A DNA stretch of 64,000 nt from Lichenicola sp964658455 (GTDB lineage Bacteria; Pseudomonadota; Alphaproteobacteria; Acetobacterales; Acetobacteraceae), in contig CAZZZA010000001.1 of the NCBI GenBank assembly GCA_964658455.1, positions 1 to 64,000 of the forward strand. The letters are read 5' to 3'. Both the position numbers and the translations under genes were made by a program. The notes beneath the pieces were generated by a model. That model was not told where the DNA came from. It did not search any database and was given only the letters and a program-made list of their open reading frames with translations. This document shows positions 8,796 to 16,467 of this stretch, in pieces. Position 1 is the first letter of the stretch; each line of letters starts with the position of its first letter.

Positions 8796-9350
8796 TCAGC
8801 TCGGGTTGGAGCGCTTGCGGAACGCGTCCAGGCTGACGACCTGCGGCGTCGGATCGGGCTTGGGTCCGTCCTCGTCGGCGGCCGTCGCCTCGGGCTGCGG
8901 TGGCGGCTGCGCCGCTTCCGGCGCCGGCTCGGCATGGGCGGTGTCGGCGGTGAAGCGCAGCGCCAGCCGCACATGCGGATCGGCGAAGCCGGTGATGGCG
9001 CGCAGCGGCACCGCGAGCGTGGTCGGCACGCTGCCGAACGACAGCCCGACGGTCAGCAGATCGGCGTCCTCGTCGACCTTGAGGTCCCAGAACTGGTGCT
9101 GCAGCACGATGGTCATCTCGCTGGGATACTGCGCGAGCATGCGCTTCGGCACCACGGTCAGCGGATCGTCGGTGCGGAAGGTGATGTAGAAATGGTGGCC
9201 CTCCGGCAGGCCCTCGGTGGCGGCATGGTTCAGCGCCCGTACCATGACCTGCTTGTAGGCCTGTTCGATCCAGCGGTCATACGGAAGCAGGCTTTCGGCC
9301 ATCAGCCCGTCATTCTCGTCGGAGATCCCGCCGACATCGTCCTCGGCCAT
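8796..9350 (-). CDS. sspB: SspB-family ClpXP adaptor
   Basis: A 184-residue protein of the alphaproteobacterial SspB family, which tethers ssrA-tagged proteins to the ClpXP protease. The N-terminal tag-binding domain (about 10-135) is recognisable from 'LLPYDRWIEQAYKQVMVRAL', 'FYITFRTDDP' and 'MTIVLQHQFWDL'. An acidic Pro/Ala-rich linker follows, and the C-terminal ClpX-docking tail reads 'PQVVSLDAFRKRSNPS'. The ATG at 9350 was chosen because AGGG lies about eight bases upstream; an in-frame ATG at 9365 would add five residues. The tmRNA gene that encodes the tag lies immediately upstream on the same strand, so tag and adaptor are adjacent. Confidence 0.9.
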   Translation of the reverse strand: MAEDDVGGISDENDGLMAESLLPYDRWIEQAYKQVMVRALNHAATEGLPEGHHFYITFRTDDPLTVVPKRMLAQYPSEMTIVLQHQFWDLKVDEDADLLTVGLSFGSVPTTLAVPLRAITGFADPHVRLALRFTADTAHAEPAPEAAQPPPQPEATAADEDGPKPDPTPQVVSLDAFRKRSNPS

Positions 9351-9487
9351 GCTCGGCACCCTCATCCCACCTGTCCGGCCAAGCCATGCGACAATCGCCG
9401 TCCGGCCGCAACCCGTCGCCGTCCCGCCCGAGCCCTGTCCGAAATGCCCGGGTCCGGACCGGCGCGCCGTCTCGAGTGGGGGGGCTT

Positions 9488-9724
9488 CTGTTGCCCGGTG
9501 CCCCCCCGAACCGCGCTTATCGCTTATGCAGCGACAGCGAGCGCCTCATGGTTATCATTGGCACTTGTGATATGACCCGATAACGGCGGTATCATGCCGG
9601 GCAAAAGGTAGGTCTTTACCACGCGTGTCGAGCCTGTTTCGTCCCCGCATCGCCCCCTGGGGAGCTGGTGGAGACGCCGGGCACTGCCCCCGGGTCCACA
9701 ACGTTTATTCCACGTACCGTTTAT
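9488..9724 (-). ncRNA. ssrA: tmRNA (two-piece, circularly permuted ssrA)
   Basis: This is transfer-messenger RNA, which rescues stalled ribosomes and adds a degradation tag. Read on the minus strand, the acceptor piece comes first: 'GTGGACCCGGGGGCAGTGCC' followed by CGGCGTCTCCACCA, a T-arm plus 3' acceptor with encoded CCA ending near 9668. A short spacer (about 9660-9667) follows, then the coding piece beginning 'GGGGGCGATGCGGGGACGAA'. That order (3' acceptor half before 5' half) is the permuted alphaproteobacterial arrangement processed into two RNAs. The tag frame at 9524-9562 ends the coding piece. A G7/C7 pairing at about 9486-9510 lies at the 3' side. The outer ends are approximate because processing sites cannot be seen. 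It fills most of the space between sspB and thyX. Confidence 0.9.
9524..9562 (-). other. tmRNA tag reading frame (ANDNHEALAVAA-stop)
   Basis: Inside the coding piece of tmRNA, codons GCC AAT GAT AAC ... GCT GCA TAA give ANDNHEALAVAA and a stop. With the alanine charged on tmRNA the full tag would be A-ANDNHEALAVAA. The ANDN start and AVAA end match alphaproteobacterial tags: ANDN is the part bound by SspB and the C-terminal AA is recognised by ClpX. The variable middle (HEAL) is the lineage-specific part. Confidence 0.9.
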
Positions 9725-9810
9725 CGCCATAGCCGAGGTTGCCCTCTTGCACCGCCAGATATAGGTGACGGCAGGGGTCGCGTCCAGTGCGGTCGCCCGG
9801 GAGAAGGCCG

Positions 9811-10776
9811 ATGCAGAATCTGACCGAGAGCCAGCTCCAGGAGATCGCAGAAAGCCGCGCCGCCGCCAACGTGACCCGACGCGCCGTCAGCGAGGGGCTC
9901 GAGGCGCTGCTGTTCGAGCCGGTGCCGGTGCTCGACAAGGGTTTCGTTAGGGTCGTCGACTACATGGGAGACGATGCCGCCGTGGTGCAGGGCGCGCGGG
10001 TGTCGTACGGCCGCGGCACCCGGGCGGTCCAGGGCGATCGCGGGCTGATCCGCTACCTGATGCGCCACCGTCACACCACGCCGTTCGAGCTGTGCGAGAT
10101 AAAGCTGCATGTGCGCGCGCCGATCTTCGTGACCCGGCAATGGTTCCGGCACCGGACCGCCTCGATCAACGAGTATTCGGCGCGCTATTCGGTGCTGGAA
10201 CGCGAGTTCTACATCCCCGATGCCGGCGACGTCGCGGCGCAGTCGGCCTCGAACCGGCAGGGACGCGGCGAGGCGATGGCGCCGGGCGACGCCGCCAGGG
10301 TGGTCGAGATGCTGCGCGACGACGCCGCGCGCTGCTACGACAACTATCTGTGGATGCTCAACGAGGCCGAGGATGGCGGCAAGCGGGACGAGACCCGTCC
10401 GGCGGTGGCGCGCGAGCTGGCGCGGATCAACCTGCCGGTCGGCATCTACACCCAGTTCTACTGGAAGGTGAATCTCTGGAACCTGCTGCGCTTCCTCAGC
10501 CTGCGCGCCGATGCGCACGCCCAGGCCGAGATCCGCGCCTACGCGGTGGCGATCGGCGACATGGTGCAGGCCTGGGTGCCCGACGTGCACCAGGCGTTCG
10601 CAGACTACGTGATGAACGCGAGCACCCTTTCCGGCCAGGCGACGGCGCTGCTGCGGGCGGCGCTGGCCACGCCCGGCCCGCTCGATCCGGCGGCGTTCGG
10701 CCTGTCCGGCCGGGAGCTGCGCGAACTCGTCGAGGCGATGCCGGAACTCGAGCACCGCCTCCCCGTGAAAGGCTGA
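9811..10776 (+). CDS. thyX: FAD-dependent thymidylate synthase
   Basis: A 321-residue ThyX, which makes dTMP from dUMP using methylenetetrahydrofolate, NADPH and FAD. The family signature RHRxxSxNEYSARYS is present as 'RHRTASINEYSARYS' at about residue 112. 'LMRHRHTTPFE' near residue 83 is the companion motif that helps bind FAD/dUMP. The ATG at 9811 was preferred over an in-frame ATG 24 bases upstream because GAGAAGG lies five bases before it. The length is at the long end for ThyX and typical of alphaproteobacteria. A small membrane-protein gene follows after four bases. The presence of ThyX instead of ThyA matters for folate metabolism but ThyA elsewhere cannot be excluded. Confidence 0.95.
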   Translation: MQNLTESQLQEIAESRAAANVTRRAVSEGLEALLFEPVPVLDKGFVRVVDYMGDDAAVVQGARVSYGRGTRAVQGDRGLIRYLMRHRHTTPFELCEIKLHVRAPIFVTRQWFRHRTASINEYSARYSVLEREFYIPDAGDVAAQSASNRQGRGEAMAPGDAARVVEMLRDDAARCYDNYLWMLNEAEDGGKRDETRPAVARELARINLPVGIYTQFYWKVNLWNLLRFLSLRADAHAQAEIRAYAVAIGDMVQAWVPDVHQAFADYVMNASTLSGQATALLRAALATPGPLDPAAFGLSGRELRELVEAMPELEHRLPVKG

Positions 10777-10780
10777 GCCG

Positions 10781-10954
10781 ATGTCCGAGCCGCAGAAGCC
10801 GAGCCAGCTGCCGAGCCTACTGCCGTTCGTGGTGATCGCGCTGGTGCTGGCGGCGATCTATGGCGGAGTGCTGCTGTTCCCGGTGATCAAGGGCTACATG
10901 GTCAGGCAGGACTGCATCGCCACCGGCCAGACCAACTGCGCCGATCGCCCGTAG
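10781..10954 (+). CDS. small single-pass membrane protein (57 aa)
   Basis: A 57-residue open frame starting four bases after the thyX stop. It has a short Pro-rich N-terminus, one hydrophobic helix of about 23 residues ('LLPFVVIALVLAAIYGGVLL' and following) and a short C-terminal tail with two cysteines ('VRQDCIATGQTNCADRP'). A ribosome-binding context is provided by the end of thyX ('GGCTGAGCCG'). Codon use matches neighbouring genes, with a strong third-position GC preference, which supports coding. The cysteine pair in the tail could form a periplasmic disulfide if the tail faces outward; that is an inference. I do not recognise a named family. Confidence 0.6.
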   Translation: MSEPQKPSQLPSLLPFVVIALVLAAIYGGVLLFPVIKGYMVRQDCIATGQTNCADRP

Positions 10955-10964
10955 CCGCCGGGGT

Positions 10965-11942
10965 CTAGACCGAGCCCGGGTTCGGGCTCGCGGTTGGGGC
11001 CTGCTCCAGGGTGCGCCTGGCGAGCGCGATCGCGCCGTCGCGGGTTCGGGCGGCGGCGACGAAGCGGCGCAGATGCACGAACACCGCATCCGCCACCCCG
11101 GTGACGCGCGCGAGATCGGCTTCCGGCAGCCCCGCCCAGGCCGCCGGCAGCGGCAGCTTCTGGTCGAACGAGCCGGGTTCCGGCGGCACGGTGTCGAGCA
11201 TCCAGTTGCCGTTCGAGGCCGGCGAGACCGTCAGCAGCACCGGCAGCGCATGGCCGAGCACCACGTTCTTCCAGGGCATGCCGCGCTCCAGCACCAGCAG
11301 ACGCGGGTCGGCGGCGTCGCGATGCGCCGCCAGCACTTCCGCCTCGGCGGCGAGCCGGGCGCGCAGCCCGGCGATGCGACGGCGCAGCACGCCATCGGCG
11401 AAGGCGGCTGCCTGCAGGAACGCCGCGTCGCCGGCGCCGGCCCCCTGCGAGGCCGGATCGTCCCAGCCGGGATTGAATTCGCCGATCAGGCTGGCGAGCC
11501 CCAGCGCGTCGCGTCGCGGCGGGCCGTCGGCGCCGATCCCGTTATCGATCTCGTCGATGCGGCGGATCATGCCGTCATCGATCTCCCCGGCGATCCGCCC
11601 GGCGAGCGCCTGCTCCGACGCCGGCAGCAGCGCGGCGACGGCGCTGGCGCCGTACTTGTCCCAGATCAGGCCGGCCGACGAGAACGGCGTGCCGTCCGCC
11701 CGCAGCGGCGCGCCGCGCTGGTGGTGGTCGAACCGGTCGGCGTCGCGGTCGAAGCGGCCGCCGACGTCGAACACGATGTCGCCGGCCGCGATCGGCCCGG
11801 CCTCGCGGGTGCGCAGCAGCGTATGGTCGGCCCCCGGCGCCTCGAGGCCGAGCGCCAGCCGCAGCACCGTATAGGCGACCACCTCGTCGCAATGGAACTT
11901 GCCGCCATGGGTGACGAGAACGGGGCGCGGCTGATCGGTCAT
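10965..11942 (-). CDS. MYG1 family protein (DHH-like metal-dependent hydrolase)
   Basis: A 325-residue protein of the MYG1/UPF0160 family, related to DHH phosphoesterases. The N-terminus has 'LVTHGGKFHCDEV' (residues 8-20) with candidate metal ligands. The DHH-type motif follows as 'DRFDHHQRGAP' at about residue 70. 'DEIDNGIGADGPP' lies at about residue 130. Eukaryotic MYG1 is a 3'-5' RNA exonuclease; bacterial members are largely uncharacterised, so nuclease activity here is an inference from the family. It is convergent with thyX and the small membrane gene, with only ten bases between ends. Its upstream side faces the 12.2-kb coiled-coil gene across 233 bases. Confidence 0.85.
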   Translation of the reverse strand: MTDQPRPVLVTHGGKFHCDEVVAYTVLRLALGLEAPGADHTLLRTREAGPIAAGDIVFDVGGRFDRDADRFDHHQRGAPLRADGTPFSSAGLIWDKYGASAVAALLPASEQALAGRIAGEIDDGMIRRIDEIDNGIGADGPPRRDALGLASLIGEFNPGWDDPASQGAGAGDAAFLQAAAFADGVLRRRIAGLRARLAAEAEVLAAHRDAADPRLLVLERGMPWKNVVLGHALPVLLTVSPASNGNWMLDTVPPEPGSFDQKLPLPAAWAGLPEADLARVTGVADAVFVHLRRFVAAARTRDGAIALARRTLEQAPTASPNPGSV

Positions 11943-12175
11943 GGGCCAGGGTTCCGGTTACGATTGGCGCGCTTTACAGCATACGGCGCGCCCGGTTGAT
12001 ACCGTGGCGATCCGCCGAAACCGCCGTCAGGACGGCGCGATTTGCGGAACCGGGCGAATCGCGCTAGCAGGGAACAACTTCCGACGGGTCGACAGGCCTG
12101 TCGCGGATCCCAAGCATCGCCCGGCTCAGACGGTCCGGCGGCGGCGATCCGCCCGTCTCTGCGACAGGATATGTC

Positions 12176-12859
12176 TTGAATCAGAAACTCTCGTTGAATT
12201 CCCCCGTGGATTCGTCGGACGACGCGCTCACCCCATCGGACGATGCGGTGCGCCAGGCCTTGTTGCGGATGGGAGCCGGTGGCGGCGGCCAGCATCAGGG
12301 CCAGGGCAACCATTCCCGGCGTGGCGGCGAGCAGGCCTCCGCCGCCTCGGCCTCGCCGGACGCCCGACGCCGCCGCTTCAGCCAGAACGAGCATGTGCCG
12401 GTCGAATACGTGTCCCGCGAGCGCGCGGCCGGGCGTCACGAGGGCGTCCGCCACGACCAGGGGCGGCACGATGCGGCGGATTCCGCCGCCGACGAGCGCA
12501 CCGCCCTGCTCGAGCGTGAGCTCGAGCGCGAGAAACAGGCGCGGTCCGCGGCCGAGCGCGGTCTGGCCGAGGTCAAGACCGCCCTGCAGCACGCCCAGAC
12601 CCGGCTGGCGCATCTCGAGATCGACCTGACCGAGGCGCGGGCGCAGCGCCAGGCGATGCTGGCGCTGGCGCAGCAGCCGGAACCGGCCCCTGCCGCTTCC
12701 CCCGCCACGCTGTCCGCGCCGGCCGACGAGCAGCCGGACGATGCCTTCAAGGATCTGCCCCCGGTCAAGCGCGGCCGCGGCCGGCCGCGGCTGTCGTCGG
12801 CGCGTCCGGCGACATCGGAGCCGGAGCCGGAGCCGGTGAAATGGTGGATCGGCGACTGA
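12176..12859 (+). CDS. uncharacterised coiled-coil protein with AT-hook-like motif
   Basis: A 227-residue protein that I do not recognise. The N-terminal part (1-100) is low-complexity, rich in Gly, His, Gln and Arg. Residues about 107-165 are strongly heptad-like and charged ('LLERELEREKQARSAAERGL'), predicted coiled coil. A Pro/Ala linker is followed by 'PVKRGRGRPRLSS' at about residue 197, which resembles an AT-hook (RGRP core flanked by basic residues). The chain ends with acidic 'EPEPEPVKWWIGD'. The start is a TTG at 12176 with AGGAT eight bases upstream. The end overlaps the following FAH gene by 19 bases, suggesting coupling. A DNA-binding, dimeric architectural role is possible but unproven. 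The 233 bases before it hold no gene I can see. Confidence 0.6.
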   Translation: MNQKLSLNSPVDSSDDALTPSDDAVRQALLRMGAGGGGQHQGQGNHSRRGGEQASAASASPDARRRRFSQNEHVPVEYVSRERAAGRHEGVRHDQGRHDAADSAADERTALLERELEREKQARSAAERGLAEVKTALQHAQTRLAHLEIDLTEARAQRQAMLALAQQPEPAPAASPATLSAPADEQPDDAFKDLPPVKRGRGRPRLSSARPATSEPEPEPVKWWIGD

Positions 12860-13575
12860 GCGAGACCGCCGGCATGGCGGCCGGCTTCACCGTCGCGCAG
12901 CCGGTGGTGCCGGTCCGCGGCCACCCGACGCCGTTCCCGGTGCGTCGGATCTGGTGCGTCGGGCAGAACTACGCCGACCATGCGCGCGAGATGGGCGCCG
13001 ACCCGGACCGCGCGCCGCCGTGCTTCTTCTCCAAGCCCGGCGACGCGGTGGTTCCGGGCGGCGGCACGCTGGACTTTCCGTCGCAGACCGCGGAGCTGCA
13101 TCACGAGGTCGAGCTGGTGGCAGCGATCGGCGTCGGCGGCCACGACATCGATCCGGCGCGGGCGCTATCGCATGTGTTCGGCTATGCAGTCGGGCTCGAC
13201 ATGACACGGCGCGACCTGCAGGCGGCGGCCAAGCAGGCCGGCCGTCCCTGGTCGTTCGCCAAGGGGTTCGACGAATCCTGCCCGATCGGCGCCATCGTCC
13301 CGGCCGAGGCGATCGGCTATCCCGTTTCCGGCGCCATCACCCTGTCGGTGGCCGGGCAGCTTCGCCAGTCCGGCGACCTGGCCGACATGATCTGGCCGGT
13401 CGCCGATGCGATCGCCTTCCTGTCGCGCTTCGTCGCCCTGGCGCCCGGCGACCTGATCATGACCGGCACCCCGGCCGGGGTCGGCCCGGTGCGCCCCGGC
13501 GAGACGGTGACCGGCGCCTGCGCCGGGCCGGGCTTCGATCTCGGCGAAATCACCGTCACCTATCGCGAGGGCTGA
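12841..13575 (+). CDS. fumarylacetoacetate hydrolase (FAH) family protein
   Basis: A 244-residue member of the FAH superfamily, metal-dependent enzymes that cleave, decarboxylate or hydrate oxo-acids. The family core is clear: 'VRRIWCVGQNYADHAREMG' near residue 35, metal-ligand region 'ELHHEVELVAAIG' (two Glu separated by one residue) near 92, 'GYAVGLDMTRRDLQ' near 118, and 'GDLIMTGTPAGVGPV' near 205. It lacks a separate N-terminal domain, as expected for the short FahA/YcgM type (acylpyruvase or oxaloacetate decarboxylase activities). The start at 12841 overlaps the upstream gene; an in-frame ATG at 12874 is an alternative. An SDR gene follows after four bases. Confidence 0.85.
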   Translation: MVDRRLSETAGMAAGFTVAQPVVPVRGHPTPFPVRRIWCVGQNYADHAREMGADPDRAPPCFFSKPGDAVVPGGGTLDFPSQTAELHHEVELVAAIGVGGHDIDPARALSHVFGYAVGLDMTRRDLQAAAKQAGRPWSFAKGFDESCPIGAIVPAEAIGYPVSGAITLSVAGQLRQSGDLADMIWPVADAIAFLSRFVALAPGDLIMTGTPAGVGPVRPGETVTGACAGPGFDLGEITVTYREG

Positions 13576-13579
13576 GCGG

Positions 13580-14326
13580 ATGGGCTTGCATGTCATCACC
13601 GGCGGGTCGCGCGGGCTCGGACGCTCCCTGGTCAGCCGGCTGCTGGAGCAGGGCCATGGCGTGATCGCGGCGGCGCGCGGCGCGGCGCCGACGGCGAGCG
13701 ACCGGCTCGACTGGACCAGCGTCGATCTGGCCGACCCGGAGGCGGCGACGCGCTGGATCGAGGACGCCCTGCAGCGCCAGCAGGCCCAGGCCGAGAAGCA
13801 AGCGGGTCCGGTGTGCCTGATCCTCAACGCGGCGATGATCGATCCGCTGGCGCCGGTCCGAGAGCTGCAGGCGGATGCGGTCGACCGCCATCTGCGGCTC
13901 AACCTGACCGTGCCGATGCTGCTCGCCGCCAGGTTCCTGCGGTCCACCGAATCCTGGGGCGTCGAGCGGCGCATCCTGGCGGTCTCGTCCGGCGCCGGAC
14001 GACGCGGCATCCCGCACTGGGGCGCCTATTGCGCCGCCAAGGCCGGACTGGACGGGTTCATCCGGGCGCTGAGCGCCGAGTATGACCAGCCGGGCGCGTC
14101 GGTGCGGGCGGTGTCGCTGGCGCCGGGGGTGGTCGATACCGGGATGCAGCAGACGGTGCGCGAGACGCCGGCGCCGGCCCAGTCGCTGTTCGTGGCGCTG
14201 CAGGCGAACGGCGCCCTGGTGCCCGCCGACGAGACCGCCAGCCAGATGCTGGCCTATCTCGCACGCGACGATTTCGGCGCCCATGTCTGCGACGATCTGC
14301 GCGAGGCCCTGGCTCGGCACGACTAG
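13580..14326 (+). CDS. SDR family NAD(P)-dependent oxidoreductase
   Basis: A 248-residue classical short-chain dehydrogenase/reductase. The nucleotide-binding motif 'GGSRGLGRSL' is at residues 8-17. 'LILNAAMID' replaces the usual NAG motif near residue 80. The catalytic tetrad is represented by Ser in 'AVSSGAGRRG' and Tyr/Lys in 'YCAAKAG' at about residues 150-156. The overall layout, including the late proline-containing segment 'SLAPGVVDTGMQ', is like sepiapterin-reductase type SDRs. It starts four bases after the FAH gene, so both probably belong to one unit with the coiled-coil gene. The substrate cannot be inferred. Confidence 0.85.
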   Translation: MGLHVITGGSRGLGRSLVSRLLEQGHGVIAAARGAAPTASDRLDWTSVDLADPEAATRWIEDALQRQQAQAEKQAGPVCLILNAAMIDPLAPVRELQADAVDRHLRLNLTVPMLLAARFLRSTESWGVERRILAVSSGAGRRGIPHWGAYCAAKAGLDGFIRALSAEYDQPGASVRAVSLAPGVVDTGMQQTVRETPAPAQSLFVALQANGALVPADETASQMLAYLARDDFGAHVCDDLREALARHD

Positions 14327-14350
14327 ATCAAGGGGCTCATCGCGAATTGA

Positions 14351-14366
14351 ACACCATATGTTGTGT
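14351..14366. promoter_or_regulatory. NrdR box upstream of nrdB
   Basis: The 16-base near-palindrome ACACCATATGTTGTGT closely matches the NrdR repressor consensus (acaCwAtATaTwGtgt). It lies about 120 bases before nrdB in AT-richer DNA. NrdR usually binds two boxes spaced about 31 bases apart; I could not find a convincing second box, so a half arrangement or a degenerate partner is possible. Confidence 0.65.
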
Positions 14367-14485
14367 TTTGTTCGAAGAAAGCTGGTCCAGCCGGGCGTGA
14401 TGGACCATACTCCGCGAACCGACTCGGAAGGGCCTGACGGGCCCGCCGAGCCCTGTCCAGATCGACCGACGCGGAGCATCTTTCC

Positions 14486-15529
14486 ATGGATCAGAACGTC
14501 CCGGACAACCGGCCGGAGCCACGCTTCGACCTGCTGACGTCCAACCCGGTCTACAAGCCGTTCCGCTACCCCTGGGCCTACGAGGCGTGGCACACCCAGC
14601 AGCGCGTGCACTGGCTGCCGGAAGAAGTGCCGCTCGCCGACGACGTCAAGGACTGGCACAAGAACCTGTCGGCGTCGGAACAGAACCTGGTCACGCAGAT
14701 CTTCCGCTTCTTCACGCAGTCCGACGTAGAAGTGAACAACTGCTACATGAAGCATTACAGCCAGGTCTTCAAACCGACCGAAGTGCTGATGATGCTCTCG
14801 GCGTTCTCCAACATCGAGACGGTGCATATCGCCGCCTATTCGCATCTGCTCGATACGATCGGCATGCCGGAGCAGGAATACTCGGCCTTCCTCCAGTACA
14901 AGGAGATGAAGGACAAGTACGACTACATGCAGGGCTTCTCGGTCGAGAACAAGCACGAGATCGCCAAGACCCTGGCCGCGTTCGGCGCCTTCACCGAGGG
15001 GCTGCAGCTGTTCGCCTCGTTCGCGATCCTGCTGAACTTCCCGCGCTTCAACAAGCTCAAGGGCATGGGCCAGATCGTGACCTGGTCGGTGCGCGACGAG
15101 ACGCTGCACTGCCTGTCGGTGATCCGCCTGTTCCGGACCTTCATCCAGGAGAACCCGGAGATCTGGACCGACCGGTTGCGCTCGGAGCTGACCGAGGTGT
15201 GCTCGACGATCGTGCATCACGAGGACGCGTTCATCGACCTGGCCTTCGAACTCGGTCCAGTGGAAGGGCTCGATGCGGCGCAGGTCAAGCGCTACATCCG
15301 GTTCATCGCCGATCGCCGCCTGCTGCAGCTCGGGCTGGAGCCGCTCTACAACGTCGAGAGCAACCCGCTGCCCTGGCTCGACGATCTGCTCAACGCCGTC
15401 GAGCACGCGAACTTCTTCGAGAACCGCTCCACCGAGTACAGCCGCGCCTCCACCAGCGGCACCTGGGAGGAGGCGTTCAGCTCCTCGATCGGCAGCGACT
15501 GGCACGCGGAGACCGCGGTCCCCGCCTGA
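14486..15529 (+). CDS. nrdB: class Ia ribonucleotide reductase beta subunit
   Basis: A 347-residue R2 subunit that houses the di-iron centre and tyrosyl radical of aerobic ribonucleotide reductase. Expected ligands and radical site are visible: 'ETVHIAAYSHLLD' gives Glu-x-x-His plus the radical Tyr at the right spacing. 'FTQSDVEVNNCY' lies before it, and 'WSVRDETLHCLSV' gives the second Glu-x-x-His. 'VHHEDAFIDLAF' near residue 250 follows. The length matches the family. The alpha subunit nrdA is not adjacent and must be elsewhere. Control by NrdR is suggested by the box at 14351-14366. The start ATG follows a run 'GGAGCATCTTTCC', with GGAG about nine bases upstream. Confidence 0.95.
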   Translation: MDQNVPDNRPEPRFDLLTSNPVYKPFRYPWAYEAWHTQQRVHWLPEEVPLADDVKDWHKNLSASEQNLVTQIFRFFTQSDVEVNNCYMKHYSQVFKPTEVLMMLSAFSNIETVHIAAYSHLLDTIGMPEQEYSAFLQYKEMKDKYDYMQGFSVENKHEIAKTLAAFGAFTEGLQLFASFAILLNFPRFNKLKGMGQIVTWSVRDETLHCLSVIRLFRTFIQENPEIWTDRLRSELTEVCSTIVHHEDAFIDLAFELGPVEGLDAAQVKRYIRFIADRRLLQLGLEPLYNVESNPLPWLDDLLNAVEHANFFENRSTEYSRASTSGTWEEAFSSSIGSDWHAETAVPA

Positions 15530-15636
15530 CCGCGCAACCGCGCGGCGTGGCCGCCGTTGATCCTCCTGCCCGGCGTCATGCCCCCGGTCTGCATCCGTGG
15601 GGCGCCTGACGCCAGTCCAGCAGGAGGAAACCGGCC

Positions 15637-16005
15637 ATGGACCGTCCGCTCGAGATCGCGTTCCACAATCTCCAACATTCGGACTCGGTCGCCGCCGAGA
15701 TCACCGCGCAGATGGAGCGGCTGGAAGCGCGGTTCGGCCCGCTGGTCGGCGCCCGGGTCTCCGTCGAGCAGCTGCACCAGCAGCACCGCACCGGCAATCT
15801 CTATGAGGTGCATATCGTCCTGTCGGTGCCCGGCCAGGAGATCGTGGTTTCGCACGAGCCGCACCATGCCCGCGAGCGGCGCGCCCATCCCGATGTGCGC
15901 AGCGCCGTGAAGGAGGCGTTCAAGGCCGCGGAACGCCGGCTGGAGACGCGAAAGGGCCATCTGCGCGATCACGAACCGAAGAACGCGTCCGTTTTTACGA
16001 CATAG
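15637..16005 (+). CDS. HPF/RaiA-family ribosome hibernation factor
   Basis: A 122-residue protein of the HPF/YfiA (ribosomal subunit interface) family. It has the short beta-alpha-beta-beta-beta-alpha layout: 'LEIAFHNLQHSDSVAAEI' at the start, the helix 'QMERLEARFGPLVG', strands 'ARVSVEQLHQ' and 'YEVHIVLSVPGQEIVVS', then the helix 'DVRSAVKEAFKAAERRLE'. It lacks the long C-terminal dimerisation domain, so it is the short form that binds the ribosome decoding site to stop translation in stress. It starts with AGGAGG nine bases upstream, a strong ribosome-binding site. Single gene; an AT-rich palindrome follows its stop. Confidence 0.8.
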   Translation: MDRPLEIAFHNLQHSDSVAAEITAQMERLEARFGPLVGARVSVEQLHQQHRTGNLYEVHIVLSVPGQEIVVSHEPHHARERRAHPDVRSAVKEAFKAAERRLETRKGHLRDHEPKNASVFTT

Positions 16006-16009
16006 TCCG

Positions 16010-16023
16010 TTTCGTTAACGAAA
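16010..16023. promoter_or_regulatory. AT-rich perfect palindrome downstream of hpf-like gene
   Basis: TTTCGTTAACGAAA is a perfect 14-base palindrome five bases after the stop of the hibernation-factor gene and about 70 bases before the next gene. The stretch TTAA-cgaaaaa-TTAT overlapping it also looks like a CtrA site (TTAA-N7-TTAA) with one mismatch. Either a regulator site for the gene at 16092 or chance in AT-rich DNA. Confidence 0.3.
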
Positions 16024-16091
16024 AATTATCGATATATGCCTAGGCAGGATGGTATGGGCGGCCCGCTTCAACCCCGCCCGACAGCCGGAGC

Positions 16092-16430
16092 ATGACGACA
16101 TTGCAGCAGGACCGTCTGTTCAATCTGCCCGAGCGTCCTGCCGACGACCGCGCGGCGGCGATCGTGCAGGGCATGGTGGTCGAGACGGCCAGTCTGCACA
16201 GCCTGGAACCCGCCCGGCAGAGCCGTCGCCTGCCGGACCGGCTGCTGGTCGCGATCCACCAGGCCTGCGACCTGGGCGCGCTCGACATCGCCGCCGCCCT
16301 GCTCGAGGTGATGAACGACGTGGTGCGCGAACTGGGCCCGGGCTCGCCCTCCGCCGGACGCCGGGCGGTCGAGGGCATGGTGGCGGCGCATCACCGGCTC
16401 TGGCATCTGCGCCGCGGCAAGGCGGTCTGA
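16092..16430 (+). CDS. uncharacterised alpha-helical protein (112 aa)
   Basis: A 112-residue soluble, mostly helical protein that I do not recognise. Visible text includes 'RPADDRAAAIVQGMVVETAS' and 'LPDRLLVAIHQACDLGALDI', then 'ALLEVMNDVVRELG', and a basic end 'HHRLWHLRRGKAV'. Codon bias is typical of the genome. There is no strong ribosome-binding site at a normal distance from the ATG. Ends 37 bases from the convergent methyltransferase gene. Position after an AT-rich region with a palindrome suggests its own promoter. No function assigned. Confidence 0.55.
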   Translation: MTTLQQDRLFNLPERPADDRAAAIVQGMVVETASLHSLEPARQSRRLPDRLLVAIHQACDLGALDIAAALLEVMNDVVRELGPGSPSAGRRAVEGMVAAHHRLWHLRRGKAV

Positions 16431-16467
16431 TCACTCCGCTGTCGCGGGCGGGCCGCCGCCTGCTCTC

